NCBI GenBank assembly: GCA_959347315.1
Contig: OY365811.1
Span: 30,393,904-30,457,903 of the forward strand
Origin: Bimastos eiseni
Lineage: Eukaryota; Annelida; Clitellata; Crassiclitellata; Lumbricidae
Length of the DNA: 64,000 nt
Reading direction: 5' to 3'
The notes beneath the pieces are model-generated. The model was not told the DNA's origin and searched no databases. It saw nothing but the letters and a program-made list of their open reading frames with translations. Within the stretch, counting starts at the first letter, position 1, and every line of letters begins with the position of its first letter. This document shows positions 26,939 to 35,900 of this stretch, one piece after another. Position numbers and translations under genes: made by a program.

Positions 26939-27835
26939 AGGCATTCATTTCTAAATGAAGGTATCCTGTGTACATGTGCACTTACAATCAACTTACAATC
27001 AACTTACAATCGAACTGCATCCAATCTACAGCTCTGCATTTCTCTTAGAACTAAGCAGCGTGAGGAAATGACTCACCTGTCGTTTTCTTTTACTAGATCT
27101 TGGCAACCGGTCATTGTACAATATTATTGGGGTTGTCTGGACAATCGCTTGACAGGAATAAGTTGGTGCCCTATACTTAGCATCTTAGTAGCACCTTAGA
27201 AAATGTCAAGCATCATGTTGCATGATTTTTTTAATTTACAGCATAGTACACACCATCTATTCGGATTAGTTCCTAGATTGATGATTGTAGAATTCAATGT
27301 ACATGTAATAAACAAATAAAACCATCAACAACTCTGACAGTTTTTGCCACCCACGACTTGTGATTGCACCAGCAATTTAACAGCATAAACCCAACCGCAA
27401 CAGTTATAGTCCCTGCAACTTTGCAACTGAACCACTTTTGTTTATTTTGTATTTGTTTACATACCTATTGCACTTAACTATGTAAGTACGATCAGTGAAT
27501 CTGTGATCGATCCAGGAGACAAGTGTGCACGAACGAATTGTCAAGGGCCATTGCGGTGTCTGCTCAGCAGGATTGAGTGGTTACTGAGATGAAATGAATT
27601 TGTTTTCAGTGAAGATTCGATGATCAAGAAGAGCCAGGGCTCCTTGGAGAGTTCCAGTAAATCGGAGGAGGACGGTTCTGACAGCCTTGGCGTTTATGAG
27701 GACGTTGACCCCACCAAGTTCAACGACGAGGGCTCGTTCGTCGATCAGGCGGGTTACAGAAGGCCGCTGGTGGCTGGAGAAGTTAAGCCATGCTCAGAGC
27801 TCACCTCTCCATCCGCCCTGACGACGTTCGTATAA
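2583..27835 (+). CDS. Nrg: L1-family cell adhesion molecule (neuroglian-like), 5'-partial
   Basis: Eighteen exons join in one continuous frame to about 1056 residues plus a stop; every intron is GT-AG and all phases agree. Order: the Ig domain homologous to neuroglian Ig3, three further Ig domains, five fibronectin III repeats, one transmembrane helix, and a tail of about 110 residues. Diagnostic stretches include APRLMWSSPG at the start of the first Ig, NATTDP in the last Ig, TPEGVPS between FnIII 3 and 4, and RRNRGGKYP just inside the membrane, all typical of neuroglian/L1 proteins. L1-family proteins sit in the plasma membrane, mediate homophilic adhesion in neurons and epithelia, and bind ankyrin through a FIGQY motif; here that motif is altered (FVDQAGY). 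The first Ig domains, signal peptide and promoter lie upstream of the window. Introns carry many transposons. Confidence 0.95.
3804..3991 (+). CDS. Nrg: Neuroglian-like exon: second half of Ig3
   Basis: Acceptor TTTCAG, donor T|GTAAGCC. It carries the Ig tryptophan (QVSWSRLDG) and the second cysteine in DAGRYQCQATNQVG, the classic DxGxYxC signature. Confidence 0.92.
4073..4320. repeat. ATC/CAT trinucleotide-rich tract
   Basis: Imperfect (ATC)n/(CAT)n with CAG interruptions in the intron between the two halves of the third and fourth Ig domains. The open frames it creates on both strands are low-complexity artefacts. Confidence 0.85.
4421..4555 (+). CDS. Nrg: Neuroglian-like exon: first half of Ig4
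   Basis: Acceptor CTTTCCAG, donor G|GTAATA. Encodes APFWRNKPPEDV, the first cysteine in AIFECLVNG and the tryptophan in MITWYING. Phase 1 at both ends. Confidence 0.92.
6011..6154 (+). CDS. Nrg: Neuroglian-like exon: second half of Ig4
   Basis: Acceptor ATGCAG, donor G|GTGGGT. Encodes DAPSNPRRAV and the second cysteine in VIQCNASNAHGY; the P-NP-R spacing and NASN-GY pattern match neuroglian Ig4. Confidence 0.9.
6300..6334. repeat. Perfect 15-bp inverted repeat, 5-nt loop
   Basis: ATGTTCTGTCACATG, loop TCTGT, CATGTGACAGAACAT. Lies in an intron next to a TTTATATAGCACCTC LINE-end motif. Confidence 0.9.
6410..6480. mobile_element. 71-bp TTAA-type MITE, copy 1
   Basis: Begins TTAACCCTTTAACAACCAG and ends CTGGTCATTAAAGGGTTAA: TTAA at both edges and inverted ends. 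The TTAA target fits piggyBac-like transposition. Same length and ends as the copy at 43295-43365. Confidence 0.7.
7197..7393 (+). CDS. Nrg: Neuroglian-like exon: first half of Ig5
   Basis: Acceptor TATGCAG, donor GCT|GTGAGT. Encodes AESPTFTDSPQQELKVAEG, then cysteine (LLKCQVFGAPKP) and tryptophan (LIWQKG), ending in LDNGSLEIA. Leaves in phase 0. Confidence 0.92.
7690..9931 (-). mobile_element. Decayed non-LTR retrotransposon, 3' part (RT and C-terminus)
   Basis: Minus-strand frames show reverse-transcriptase and C-terminal sequence broken by frameshifts: NQAGSRKSRGTRDHI and CFIDYSKAFGCI (RT blocks, 8686-8958), VLYGCEMWTM and LGFFGHVMRAG (7863-8150), and the end of the endonuclease, GTDHELLVAATLKTKL and RNQIDYILINKRWK (near 9480-9930). 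Clade not decided (RTE or Jockey-like). Dead copy in a neuroglian-like intron. Confidence 0.85.
9932..10792. mobile_element. 861-bp hAT-like element nested in the retrotransposon
   Basis: Ends are TAGGGCATAACCG and, inverted, TAGGGCATAATCGG. Flanks CTTTCCAT (9924-9931) and CATTCCAT (10793-10800) are an 8-bp target duplication with one mismatch. It splits the endonuclease frame: TWTSPDG lies on one side and RNQIDYI on the other. No transposase seen; subterminal GGCGAGGCGAAT-type repeats. Confidence 0.8.
10793..10990 (-). mobile_element. Non-LTR retrotransposon, 5' (endonuclease) fragment
   Basis: Minus-strand sequence encodes an endonuclease block with YTWTSPDG just before the nested insertion, continuous with the element at 7690-9931. 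The 5' end is truncated near a (TA)n tract. Confidence 0.75.
11018..11088. repeat. TA-rich microsatellite
   Basis: Imperfect (TA)n/(CATA)n run close upstream of the Ig5 end exon. Confidence 0.8.
11122..11212 (+). CDS. Nrg: Neuroglian-like exon: end of Ig5
   Basis: Acceptor TCTTCAG, donor G|GTGAGG. Encodes SVRKDDQDTYQCYVFNKFG and GKLLVV. It lies 3.7 kb from the previous exon because a retrotransposon sits in the intron. Confidence 0.92.
11918..12208 (+). CDS. Nrg: Neuroglian-like exon: Ig6
   Basis: Acceptor TTTTTTTAG, donor G|GTAATC. A whole Ig domain in one exon: SFWCNATTDP, IEWMKND, and DSGRYTCTATNGLDS. The first base pairs of the exon echo a short duplicated AGATCGGA word just upstream at 11880. 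Confidence 0.94.
12719..13098 (+). CDS. Nrg: Neuroglian-like exon: FnIII-1 and start of FnIII-2
   Basis: Acceptor CTTACAG, donor GAA|GTGCGT. FnIII-1 begins DKPSPPYNLHIV and has IEWASGSDNNDQVTG and NYTFHVTSENSIG; FnIII-2 begins at CTTPAARPYRNP and reaches LVIIWE. Confidence 0.94.
13994..14070 (+). repeat. Dispersed repeat module M, copy 1
   Basis: AGTGCCAGTCCCAAGCCTGG, then ATAAAGGAGGAAGGTGATGC to GTCGTTAAACTACAAC. Nearly the same 77-bp module recurs at 31341-31421 (inverted) and 41689-41769. Probably part of a SINE or LINE family. Confidence 0.75.
14190..14285 (-). repeat. tRNA-like SINE head (minus), low certainty
   Basis: On the minus strand, AGAGTGGTAAGCATGCTGG resembles a tRNA A box and GAAATTCAAAACCC a decayed B box. 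No matching target duplication found. Confidence 0.4.
14687..14924 (+). CDS. Nrg: Neuroglian-like exon: rest of FnIII-2
   Basis: Acceptor ATTCCAG, donor G|GTATCA. Encodes PMLRTEHNGEGFHYLISYKR and ends with YEISVQAVNNIGSA. The WE-PM-EHN junction across the splice is characteristic of the family. Confidence 0.94.
15238..15384. mobile_element. 147-bp hAT-like MITE
   Basis: Ends CAGCGGCGGCGATC and, inverted, CAGAGGCGGCGATC. Flanks TGTACGTT (15230-15237) and TGTATGTC (15385-15392) match at 6 of 8. Old copy. Confidence 0.55.
16113..16240 (+). CDS. Nrg: Neuroglian-like exon: first half of FnIII-3
   Basis: Acceptor GGGGCAG, donor CAG|GTCAGT. Encodes VPLVTAENFHLV, the tryptophan in AMFRWEPVD and the SIRGFFRGYQ turn. 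Confidence 0.92.
16572..16599. repeat. 28-bp perfect palindrome
   Basis: TGTGCTTGCATGCA is followed by its exact reverse complement, with an alternating GCAT core. Confidence 0.9.
17162..17408 (+). CDS. Nrg: Neuroglian-like exon: second half of FnIII-3
   Basis: Acceptor CTTCCAG, donor G|GTAGGG. Encodes IRFWKADDEFNV and ends LVNFETPEG, the linker to the next repeat. The middle (HLSRDRPRHQRSSSS) is more basic and serine-rich than usual for an FnIII loop. Confidence 0.88.
17920..18042 (+). CDS. Nrg: Neuroglian-like exon: first half of FnIII-4
   Basis: Acceptor TTTTCAG, donor G|GTATCA. Encodes VPSAVPAFWVSERG, LRLSWTAP and NGILKGYQLSYKK, the standard A-C strands of an FnIII repeat. Confidence 0.92.
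18565..21595. mobile_element. 3-kb DNA transposon with ~135-bp inverted repeats
   Basis: Left arm (18565-18706) and right arm (21465-21595, inverted) share TAGTACAGGCATT, CCTCACACAAATTG, ATATCAAAAGTCTCCATCAA and GTGGTGGAA. CAA flanks both edges (possible 3-bp target duplication). Minus-strand coding remnants lie inside: DLHAADAVYHQMC (about 20810-20850) and HMKSKLKEHFEQIIRCSC (about 19190-19260), which resemble proteins often found in uncharacterised invertebrate transposons. A CR1-like LINE is inserted in it. Superfamily not decided. Confidence 0.7.
19600..20790 (+). mobile_element. CR1-like LINE fragment (reverse transcriptase to 3' end)
   Basis: Broken plus-strand frames give DPNNFRPIAINVTSLSNKPE, YADDLEAYLHC (catalytic YADD box), SKTQFIWFGTD, DFGVTLDQELAFTWH, CYYQLRQLR and VSHLDYGNALY, then SVAGPSTWNG and a GGGGTGCTATGTA 3' end. 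Frameshifts and stops show it is dead. Nested in the 3-kb transposon. Confidence 0.85.
21706..21891 (+). CDS. Nrg: Neuroglian-like exon: second half of FnIII-4
   Basis: Acceptor CCTACAG, donor G|GTAAAA. Encodes LHNLTSDTMYLLSIRAETA and TTVSEMG. A 3-kb transposon occupies most of the intron before it. Confidence 0.9.
23097..23416. mobile_element. 320-bp hAT-like MITE
   Basis: Ends CAGGGGTGTCAAAC and, inverted, CAGAGGTGTCAAAG. Exact 8-bp target duplication GTTTAAGT at 23089-23096 and 23417-23424. Interior is rich in GGGCCAG-type words. Confidence 0.9.
23575..23703 (+). CDS. Nrg: Neuroglian-like exon: first half of FnIII-5
   Basis: Acceptor ATTTTAG, donor T|GTAAGA. Encodes APDKPSIDTWESG, VNISWLPSG and EFVVRYRQQ. 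Confidence 0.9.
23985..24043. repeat. TA microsatellite
   Basis: (TA)n with two short interruptions, in the intron splitting FnIII-5. Confidence 0.9.
24184..24348 (+). CDS. Nrg: Neuroglian-like exon: second half of FnIII-5
   Basis: Acceptor GATTTAG, donor G|GTCAGC. Encodes YGDDWKETPSQ, DLEFGKTYDFCVVAKN and ends SITVGLTP. Confidence 0.9.
25645..25770 (+). CDS. Nrg: Neuroglian-like exon: transmembrane segment
   Basis: Acceptor ATTGCAG, donor G|GTATGT. After EPQLHNVASAP comes a helix of about 23 apolar residues (FLALICFLVLILLILIIIF) and the stop-transfer RRNRGGKYP, almost invariant in the L1 family. Confidence 0.95.
26485..26560 (+). CDS. Nrg: Neuroglian-like exon: juxtamembrane cytoplasmic part
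   Basis: Acceptor CTTTTAG, donor AC|GTGAGT. Encodes VYEKEKLHGNKGKLDEEP then TFGEYVR. The YEKE start follows directly on GGKYP. Confidence 0.9.
26883..26938. repeat. GAT microsatellite
   Basis: Uninterrupted (GAT)n of about 18 units in the intron before the last neuroglian-like exon. Confidence 0.95.
27610..27835 (+). CDS. Nrg: Neuroglian-like terminal exon: cytoplasmic tail and stop
   Basis: Acceptor TTTTCAG; the TAA stop is at 27833-27835. Encodes a serine/acidic stretch (SSSKSEEDGSDSLG), then DEGSFVDQAGYRRP where other family members have a FIGQY ankyrin-binding motif, and ends ALTTFV, which fits a class I PDZ ligand (T-x-V). Confidence 0.93.
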
Positions 27836-30800
27836 GTTGTCTCCTCTGATCTTGAGCCTTTACTTTAAAGCTCGCTGCTGCTTCTCCCTCTTCTGATTAC
27901 TTTTCTGTTGCCTGGTTCGCACGTTGCGAGCGGCAAATCAAATACGAGCATTTTTCTATCCTTTTGTAATTTCTTAAGAAAGGTTCTCTGTTAGAGCAGT
28001 TTCATGCTTCTTTTATAGTGTGACCAAGAGGAACCTCTGTTGAGCTTTAGCTGAATAGTGTTCAGGCTATTGTCTCTGTTTTCATGAGGATGTGACTTGT
28101 GGTCGGAGGCAGTGTGACGTTTCGATAGGAGTCTTGTGTTTAGATCTGCTAAACGTTGTGACCCACTGATTTTACTGTTTAGCACTAGATGTGGAAGGGT
28201 GCTAGCCTCTGATTTGGGGTGTCCTAATTTGGGGTGGGCAAAACCGATGGGGGAACCCTGGGGTTGGTGAAACCGATGGCGAACCTCGGTCTTCTCTGTA
28301 CAGATTGCATCCTGCTTTTGTGTAGTTCTGTGATTTGAAAATATGGTTCTGCGTGACGTAGCATTATTTTTTCGTTTGCTTGGTTTTCTTTTCAGACAAG
28401 ACCTTCGATCCACCACTTATGCAGTATGATGATTAACGAACAATCTAGACTGTGTGAACTTTTAACTCTGTCTGATTAGGGTAGAACTAGCAAAGGCTGT
28501 CTTCAATTTTTTCGTACAGCTATCGAAATAGGCTCCACACATTGATTTTTGTTAACTTTTAACCCTTGTCACAAATATTCAATGCAGAATTCATAACAAG
28601 CAGAGAAAACTTCTAAATACTTTTGTGGCAAAATAATTTCTGGTATTTCTTTTGGCTCTCGAGTGATGTCAAATTTTGCCTTTACGATGTTGTGTAGAAT
28701 ATTGTATAATGTGATGGAATTTTTTGATACTGGGCAGCGTGTTCAGATTCAGTCAGTGGTCGTTTGCGAGGTGTCGGACAAGTTCGACGTTTAAAATGAA
28801 CGGTTCACGATACGTAGAAAGATCCGTTCATTCTGTTTTGTGATGTGGCTTCTCTTTATTGTGAGGCAATTGCTTTCAAATTCCTAGGCTCATTAGAGTG
28901 TTGTTTGATAACGGCCACTACTTCTTCGTCGCAATCGTCAGCTGTATCGATCTTGTACTGTTTGTATCCGTCTGCATTTGTTAAGTGCACTGTGGAGTAT
29001 TGAGCTTTACTTCGACGTGGTTCATCTCTGAACAAGTGTAGATTTGCGTGTGTTGCTCCCAGCTTTGAATGATGTCAGCTTCGTTTGTAAATATGCAAAA
29101 AACAGTTTGAATTATTAATCTTTAACAATGCTTTTCAGCTGTATGCGACTATGTTTGAGTTTGCATATATGCATGTATATATTGGATTATATTCATATAT
29201 ATGTATATATATACATATGGAGTTTATATTACAGTAATAATACTATTATTTCTGTTGCAATATTGTGTTGTGTTTATGGTATTAAGCTTCATTTACTGAC
29301 TGTGTGGATAAATGTAAGACTGCACTTGTCACTGAAATGCTTTGAACGTATGTCTTTGTGTTAGTATGAAACTGTTAGAGTGACTAAACAATGTGTTTCA
29401 TTCATTTTGCTCTTTAGCTTAAGAGTGCACTAGTTACTAGACAATGTGATTCTACCACGTTTTTATCTAGCGTAATACTGCACTAATCAGTGAGCAGAGT
29501 GTTCCATTGGTTTGTGGTTTAGTTAAAACTTCACTAGTTGGGAAACAGGCAATCTAGTCACTAAACAATATGTTCCACTGATTTGGTAAGATGAGGAGCA
29601 GTGCAAAGGTGTGCGTGTGTGTGTGTGTGTGCGTGCGCACATATGCGCATGATTGTGTGAATCACAAAGATAGATTTGCCAGATCATTAAGGTTCTGTCA
29701 ATTTGATAAATCATTCGTCCAAGCTAATCACATTTAAAAATTGATATGCATCTATAATTATATGTATATGCATATATTGTGTGGCACGGTGGCGCATCAG
29801 TCACTGTGTAGGGACCTTGAGCAAGTCCTTCGCGCACAATTGCTCTGCAGTAGGCCTAAAACTGTAATTGCGCCATCGAGGCGTGTGCACTTCTGAGCAA
29901 AAGATGTTGGAAGAAGGGCGATATCAAATTAAAAAAATTTCAAATATAAATATTTATTCTATGTATTGATAGATATATAATTGTGCTTATGTAAAACTTT
30001 TCTTGGTATATCAACAAGGCCATATAAATAGACAATGGAATAAACTGATGTTTCAACTGTGGCCAAAATTGGGATATAAAAATTTCAGAAACTGTTTGAT
30101 GTATTTTACTGGTGTTAAGTGTTTTTTGTATGTGTCTGATCTCGATCTCATTCTTTTTTTTCAAATAATTGACCTTTGTTCTTTGTCTTAGTTGAGACTT
30201 CTGTGGTAAAGTAAAGAAGAAAGATGACAATCTTATTTTTTTACTTGCTCCTTAGCCGTTCTGGAGCTAAGAACACATGGGTCAAACCTTACAAGTCTAA
30301 ATTCACTGAATGAAAAGTTCTTTACTCCTGTTTGATGCATGTAATTTGCAAAGTGTTTCACATCGTTGCCGTAACATTGCAATTTGAAGCATGTGATTTT
30401 TAACAGCAGGTCAGATGTTCACAATTATTAAGAATACTCCAGATGTTATATACAATTTATCTGTCTGTCTGTGTGACTGTTTGTATGCATGTGTGTAGGT
30501 GTGTGTGTGTGTCTGTCTGTTTGTCTCTCTTTCTATCTGGTGGTTTGTCTGTCTGTCTGTCTGTCTGCCTGGCTGTCTCTTTGACTCTGAATCAATTTTC
30601 CATCTTGGTCTCTGCTTGTCTGTTAAGATCTGTCATCCTTCACAGAAATGGCGTGAAATGGCAATAGATACTAACTCTTATTAGCATTGTAAATGTAATT
30701 ACAAATATAGAAATCAATTATGAGTTTATTCTGTTCTTCTGTCCAATCGAGAAATCTGAACACAGCTGTAGTTTGTTATTTTTCCTTTATATACATCGAT

Positions 30801-31013
30801 GTGTTTAAACTGTTCTGTTGTAAAATCTAAATGATTATGCTGATCATTCTGACCATAGTTACTTACCATGTAAGTTGGTCTAATTAACTGTAATTAAAAC
30901 TGTTTATGGCCAAATTATGTTTGTCGTTAATTCTTGATTCAACCTACATCTTTTATAGCCTCTTTCTTGTTCACCTCTTGTTTTAGGTGTTGATTTATTT
31001 GTGATCATAATCA
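27836..31013 (+). other. 3' flank of the neuroglian-like gene; probable 3' UTR then intergenic
   Basis: No further exon seen. The first canonical AATAAA downstream of the stop that I found is at 30039-30044, 2.2 kb away. A (GT)n run lies near 29612-29631, a SINE/LINE fragment near 29780-29932, and TCTG/TGTC repeats at 30458-30580. Confidence 0.5.
29780..29935 (+). repeat. SINE-like dispersed repeat fragment
   Basis: GTGGCACGGTGGCGCATCAG then ACCTTGAGCAAGTCCTT. The part at 29881-29932 (TGCACTTCTGAGCAAAAGAT, TTGGAAGAAGGGCGATATCA) recurs inverted at 62527-62576 in a PDIA4 intron. Confidence 0.65.
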
Positions 31014-31180
31014 TTATGGGGTGTGGTTGCTTAGTGGGATGTTCGGTGCCTTACGTTCGGAGGATCGCAGGTTCGAACCCATCCCGAGTCACTGCGTAGC
31101 GACCTTGGACAAGTTACTCACCCATTGTTGTCCGTGAGGAAGACAACGGGAAACCACTCGATTCAAATGCTTTATAATAT
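31014..31180 (+). repeat. tRNA-derived SINE
   Basis: GTGGTTGCTTAGTGGGATG (A-box-like) and GCAGGTTCGAACCC (perfect B box) form a tRNA-like head, followed by ACCTTGGACAAGTTACT and CCGTGAGGAAGACAACGGG. No tRNA cloverleaf is intact, so it is not a functional tRNA gene. Confidence 0.8.
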
Positions 31181-31340
31181 GAAGTTTTGTGCATACGCTA
31201 GACGAAGAAGTACCTTGAGAAGCAGCTATGAATATGATGCGTTAACAACTTCATTTTCTTAGCCTCGGCGTATGAGGGCTGTCGATCGGTCTACTATATT
31301 GACCTGTGCTGCGTCTTAAGCCATCGTTGATATGGTGGTA

Positions 31341-31421
31341 GTTCCTGTTTAACGACGCTGTGTGATAGCAAAGATAATTGGCATCGCCCTCCTCCTTTAT
31401 CTAGGCTCGGGACTGGCACTG
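31341..31421 (-). repeat. Dispersed repeat module M, copy 2
   Basis: Inverted copy of the module at 13994-14070: GTTTAACGACGCTGTGTGA to AGGCTCGGGACTGGCACTG on the plus strand. Confidence 0.75.
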
Positions 31422-32917
31422 TGAGAGCCTGGTGATATTCCCACCAACAGTTGATAAGATCAGTTTATAATAAAGTTCCCAAATGGGGTGTAACACTGGG
31501 AACATCTCACTAGCATGATGGGTTTTTATCCTCAAACTCTTGGTTGGCAATCTAACATACCCACTAGACTACCGTGTAGCCCCATGTAATGTAATGTAGA
31601 AAATGGTTACTTCTGAAGGTGTTTTAAATGGATAAAATGTTTGTTCCTGAATCTCAATGCTCCATGTTTGAATCCTGATAGGGTGAAATGACTGGATTCC
31701 TGGGATGAGTGATAGGTAAGGAAATGTTGGTGTTGTCGTGTAGGCACTTCAGTCGCAGAGGCACTGCTCTTAAACCCTAGGATGAAGTCTTCAAGTGAAC
31801 TGCATTTCGTAGAGAGACACGTCATAAATGAACCGCACCTTTACCCATCATAATATGTTCCCTAATACCCCATAGTAGTTAAAACTGTATCATACATGCA
31901 TAAAGTGGAAGAAAGTGAAAGGATAGGGCCTACAAGACAAGAAATACTCAGCAATATGTCTAGATTTATCGAAATGTTATTCAGGGCTTTGGTCCAGCAA
32001 CAGAAAGTCCTGCCACCGAGATAGCTGCCTTAACATTTTAACATTCAGAGAATCTATAACAGAGGTGTGATGATTAGCATCGGAAATAGAACTAGGCTAC
32101 AATTGAACTTACTGAGGACAATGGGAATTGCTCAATTCAAATCTGATCATGCTCCCGTTACACGGCTCAGAGGCGCACAATGCACTCGCTCGCTCGCTCG
32201 CTTCACGCTGTTAGTTCTTATGAACAAACATTGCTTAGGCTATGTTACATAATTAGTAGAGTCGCCAGTGGCTAGGTCGAACACACATAATATGTTCCCT
32301 AATAACCAACCACCACCCAACCTATAGATTTCAAAATAGAGTTGACCGATAACAGCAAGTTAATGCAGAGTTTCTGAAGCACTTAGGCTCAAGAACGACG
32401 GCGTAGCCTGCATGTAAGCTAAGTATTTTCGTATCCATGATGATGATGATGATGAGATGATGATGGTGGTGGTGGTGTTGTCGATGACGAGGCAATAGGC
32501 ATTAGCATATAATATATAACGATATATATATATATATATATATATCGAGGTAGGCCTAATGCGGTTGACCAGAAATTCCTGAATGATGACTGAGTCCGTT
32601 GCATTGAATGCGTTAGGGCCTACTGTGAAAATAGTAATCCTGGCCACGAATCCTTCTTTAAATTGAAAGGCGAACATTTATGAGAAGATGATAATTGAGC
32701 ATATATATATATATATCTTATCAGAAGATGAGAAATGAGCATGATAATATTTATACACTGCTGAAGGTAGTGTTGCCTTCCTTCACTTTGTGATTTTTCT
32801 CTTTCATTTTGAAACGTCTCGTCATCTTTTGGAATCGTCATGTTGAATTAGCAGACGCATTTGTCGATGGTATCTGATGATTAATTTTCTCCTGTCATTG
32901 GTTTTTCTTATCACTGG

Positions 32918-32996
32918 TCAGTTGTTTATCAGTTGATTGATAGCGTGTTCTCCCGCAATCTTCGGGAGTCTTGCCGCACTCTGAAAAGTCAGCCAA
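32918..32996 (-). CDS. Lectin-CUB-sushi gene exon 6 (short cytoplasmic tail, stop)
   Basis: Acceptor ATTTCTTGTGCAG is good and its phase fits exon 5. The frame gives SWLTFQSAARLPKIAGEH and ends INQLINN then TGA. No domain or motif is evident. Another terminal exon further downstream is possible. Confidence 0.4.
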
Positions 32997-35900
32997 CTGC
33001 ACAAGAAATGACGCCGTAATTACGAAGATCTTGAATGGCGTCTTGGCATTGAGTAACGACTTAACCATTAATTTGGATTAGCAAGACAGACACTCTATAA
33101 ATGCATAGCTAGATGTAGGCCTATGCATAAACAATTACATACGTACATACATACAAACGTACATACGTACATACATACATACATACATACATGCATACAT
33201 AGATACATACATACATACATACATACATACATACATACATACATACATACATACATACATACATACATACATACATACATACATACATGTATGTATGTAT
33301 GTATGCAGGTCCATTGGCTTTACGCCGCCCGAGGATGAGGTGAGTGAGGTGGTCTGCCGTTACCTTCCTCATAGACAATTACGGGTGAGCAACTTGACCA
33401 AGTTCGTTACGCAGTGACTCTAGGTGGTTTGGAACCTATGACCCGTCGACCCTTCGGTTGCAGGGCACAGAACATCTATGGGCTTTATAAGCCAATCGCT
33501 ACGCCACCGCGTTTCAGCATATAAATGCAAAATGCAATAGGCCTACAACTGAGATTTGATCATGTTCCATACAAAAATTTTACTGAAAAGCCGATGGTGG
33601 CTAATATTATCTGGCTACTTATCTAGCGCTTTGATGAATTTCATGAAAGGTCAAAAGCGTACACGGCTACTAAACATAGTCCTATATAAAATAGATGGCA
33701 ATGGCTTTCACCAATTCATCAAAGGCTGCATTCGATCGTTACCTTTGTGGGCGCAAGATTCGGTTGAAAATGAGGACAGATAAAACGCAGACGACTGTAC
33801 CGGACCCAAGAGCCACAAGGATCAGAATTCCTAACAACGAGAAAACAGATACTATAGAAGACCATCTATAACGAGAATTTATCAATATCTGTTGTGCCTA
33901 TTAGACTATTATATATTTTATATAAGTAACCTCTTCGTCAATATCTGCCATTGTAGGCTTATTTTATGCCCAACTTCGTTGTGATGTCATCAATCATACT
34001 AAGTCGTCTGCAGCTGATGCTGTAAAAAAACATTCATGGATTTTAAACCATATTTCAATTGAACAAACGAATAGGAGTATATTTATATATCAGGCATTTA
34101 TTTCAATAGTGTTCAATCAATCAATCAGCTTTATTGTTACCCACAGCAGTAGAGAATATCATGCAAGCCATAATCAAACGAAACTTGGAACTATTTGGAC
34201 ACATTTGTAGAATGGATAATGAGAGAAACATAAAGAGTGTAATTACAGGAATTATAGAAGGAACGAGAAGAAGAGGAAGACCTTGCAGAGAATGGCTAGA
34301 TGACATTGATGACTGGTGTGGGACCGATATACATAACTTATTACAGCTAACCCAAGACAGAAGAGCATGGAGAACAATGGTCAAATGAGCAGTGGACACC
34401 TACGGGCTTTCAGCCCATGGATCCTGATGATGATGATGATGACAGCAGTAGGCTTACAGTAATAGAGAATACAATGGTAGATGTACAATCAGTAACAATG
34501 GGTGAACCCAAAAGAACATTAATTCCGAATACAGGGTCTCTGCTACTTTAGTATATATAATACATCCAGTGACCTGGCTTACTTATACTTAATCCTATAT
34601 CAAATTAAATTACAACCGACGATGGGCTATAGCGTGTGATGACCTGCGTATGTTGTAGATCATAATTTTATTATATCCACGGGGCAAAGTCAATTTCAAT
34701 TTTGGAGACTTCCAAACAGTCCTCACATGGATGTATATATATATATATGTAATTGTAGTCCCGGGAGACTATGTAAAGGGAAAACTTTGTGATATGACAC
34801 AGGCCTAACATGAGGCACCATATGTAGCCTATTAGGCCTGTTGATGTTATAAGCTTAATTAGGTATTGACGTAGGCAGCATACCCATCGATGACGTAAGA
34901 CTTTCATCAAGCGATGCCGGCGAAACTATTGCTGTAGACAGAAAAACCGAATGAAAATTGAGCATCTAATTTGTTGGTTTATAAGACAGTAAGCCTACCG
35001 TTAGCCTATAGTAGGTCTAATGTCAGTAAATTGTCAATGTTCATTTAGTGACATAAGCTGGCAAGTATATCGTATACGCAACTTTCACGTAGTCAAACAT
35101 CCTACTTGATGTTAAAAGATTTGGACTACTATGAAACTTTGCTATAAAGTGGCCCGGTGGCCGATTGGTTAGAACAGTCGGCCAGTAACGCGGAGAGTAG
35201 ACCTACGGTCAGTTTCGGGGACGCTTGAAGCCCTTGCTATTTTCAACATAGCCGCTGACTTGTGGTCGGAGTGCCGCTTATTTTGAGCGGCGCTTTACAA
35301 GTGTTCAATTACAAATTAATAAACTTACAAATTACAACTATGTGTTAACATTGCATAGTTACCGAAGGAGGGGAGTGTGCAGTTGCCTCGGTTTCCTCTC
35401 CAAAGGTTTTCAAAGCAGTCCAGACGCCATGTCTGCGATGAGTTGTTGCAGCCAAAGATGGCTTTCGACGCGTCTCTGATGACCCAGCCACCAGAGGGAG
35501 CCTCCAAGTCATGACAACCGATGACTGAAGGGCACAAAAGCGTAATACACACGTCATATGAAGGTGAGTTAAAATGAGGGAATATGGAAGAGAATAGGCC
35601 ATGATTATCGAATAATTATGATATCATTATTGATATGATAGCTTGCATTGCAATGGGATGGATTAGATGGTAGGCATGCATAGCAAAAACATTACATGAG
35701 ATAAGATAACATAGGATTATTAAGGTACAGAGTAGTACAGGTACAAATGGATAGCATAGGACATGATGGTATGAGATGATATCTGAAAGGAAATGGTGGG
35801 ACAGGATAGGATACGATGACGTAATATGGCGACGACGACAGTGACGATGATTATTATGATTATCATCATCGTCATCATAGTCGCCATCATCATCATCATT

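Noticed and set aside
27991..28416. 141-codon minus-strand frame after the neuroglian-like stop
   Set aside because: No motif, likely in the 3' UTR; composition is ordinary noncoding.
31014..31090. tRNA gene
   Set aside because: A and B boxes are present, but the acceptor and anticodon stems do not pair convincingly and SINE sequence follows; SINE head preferred.
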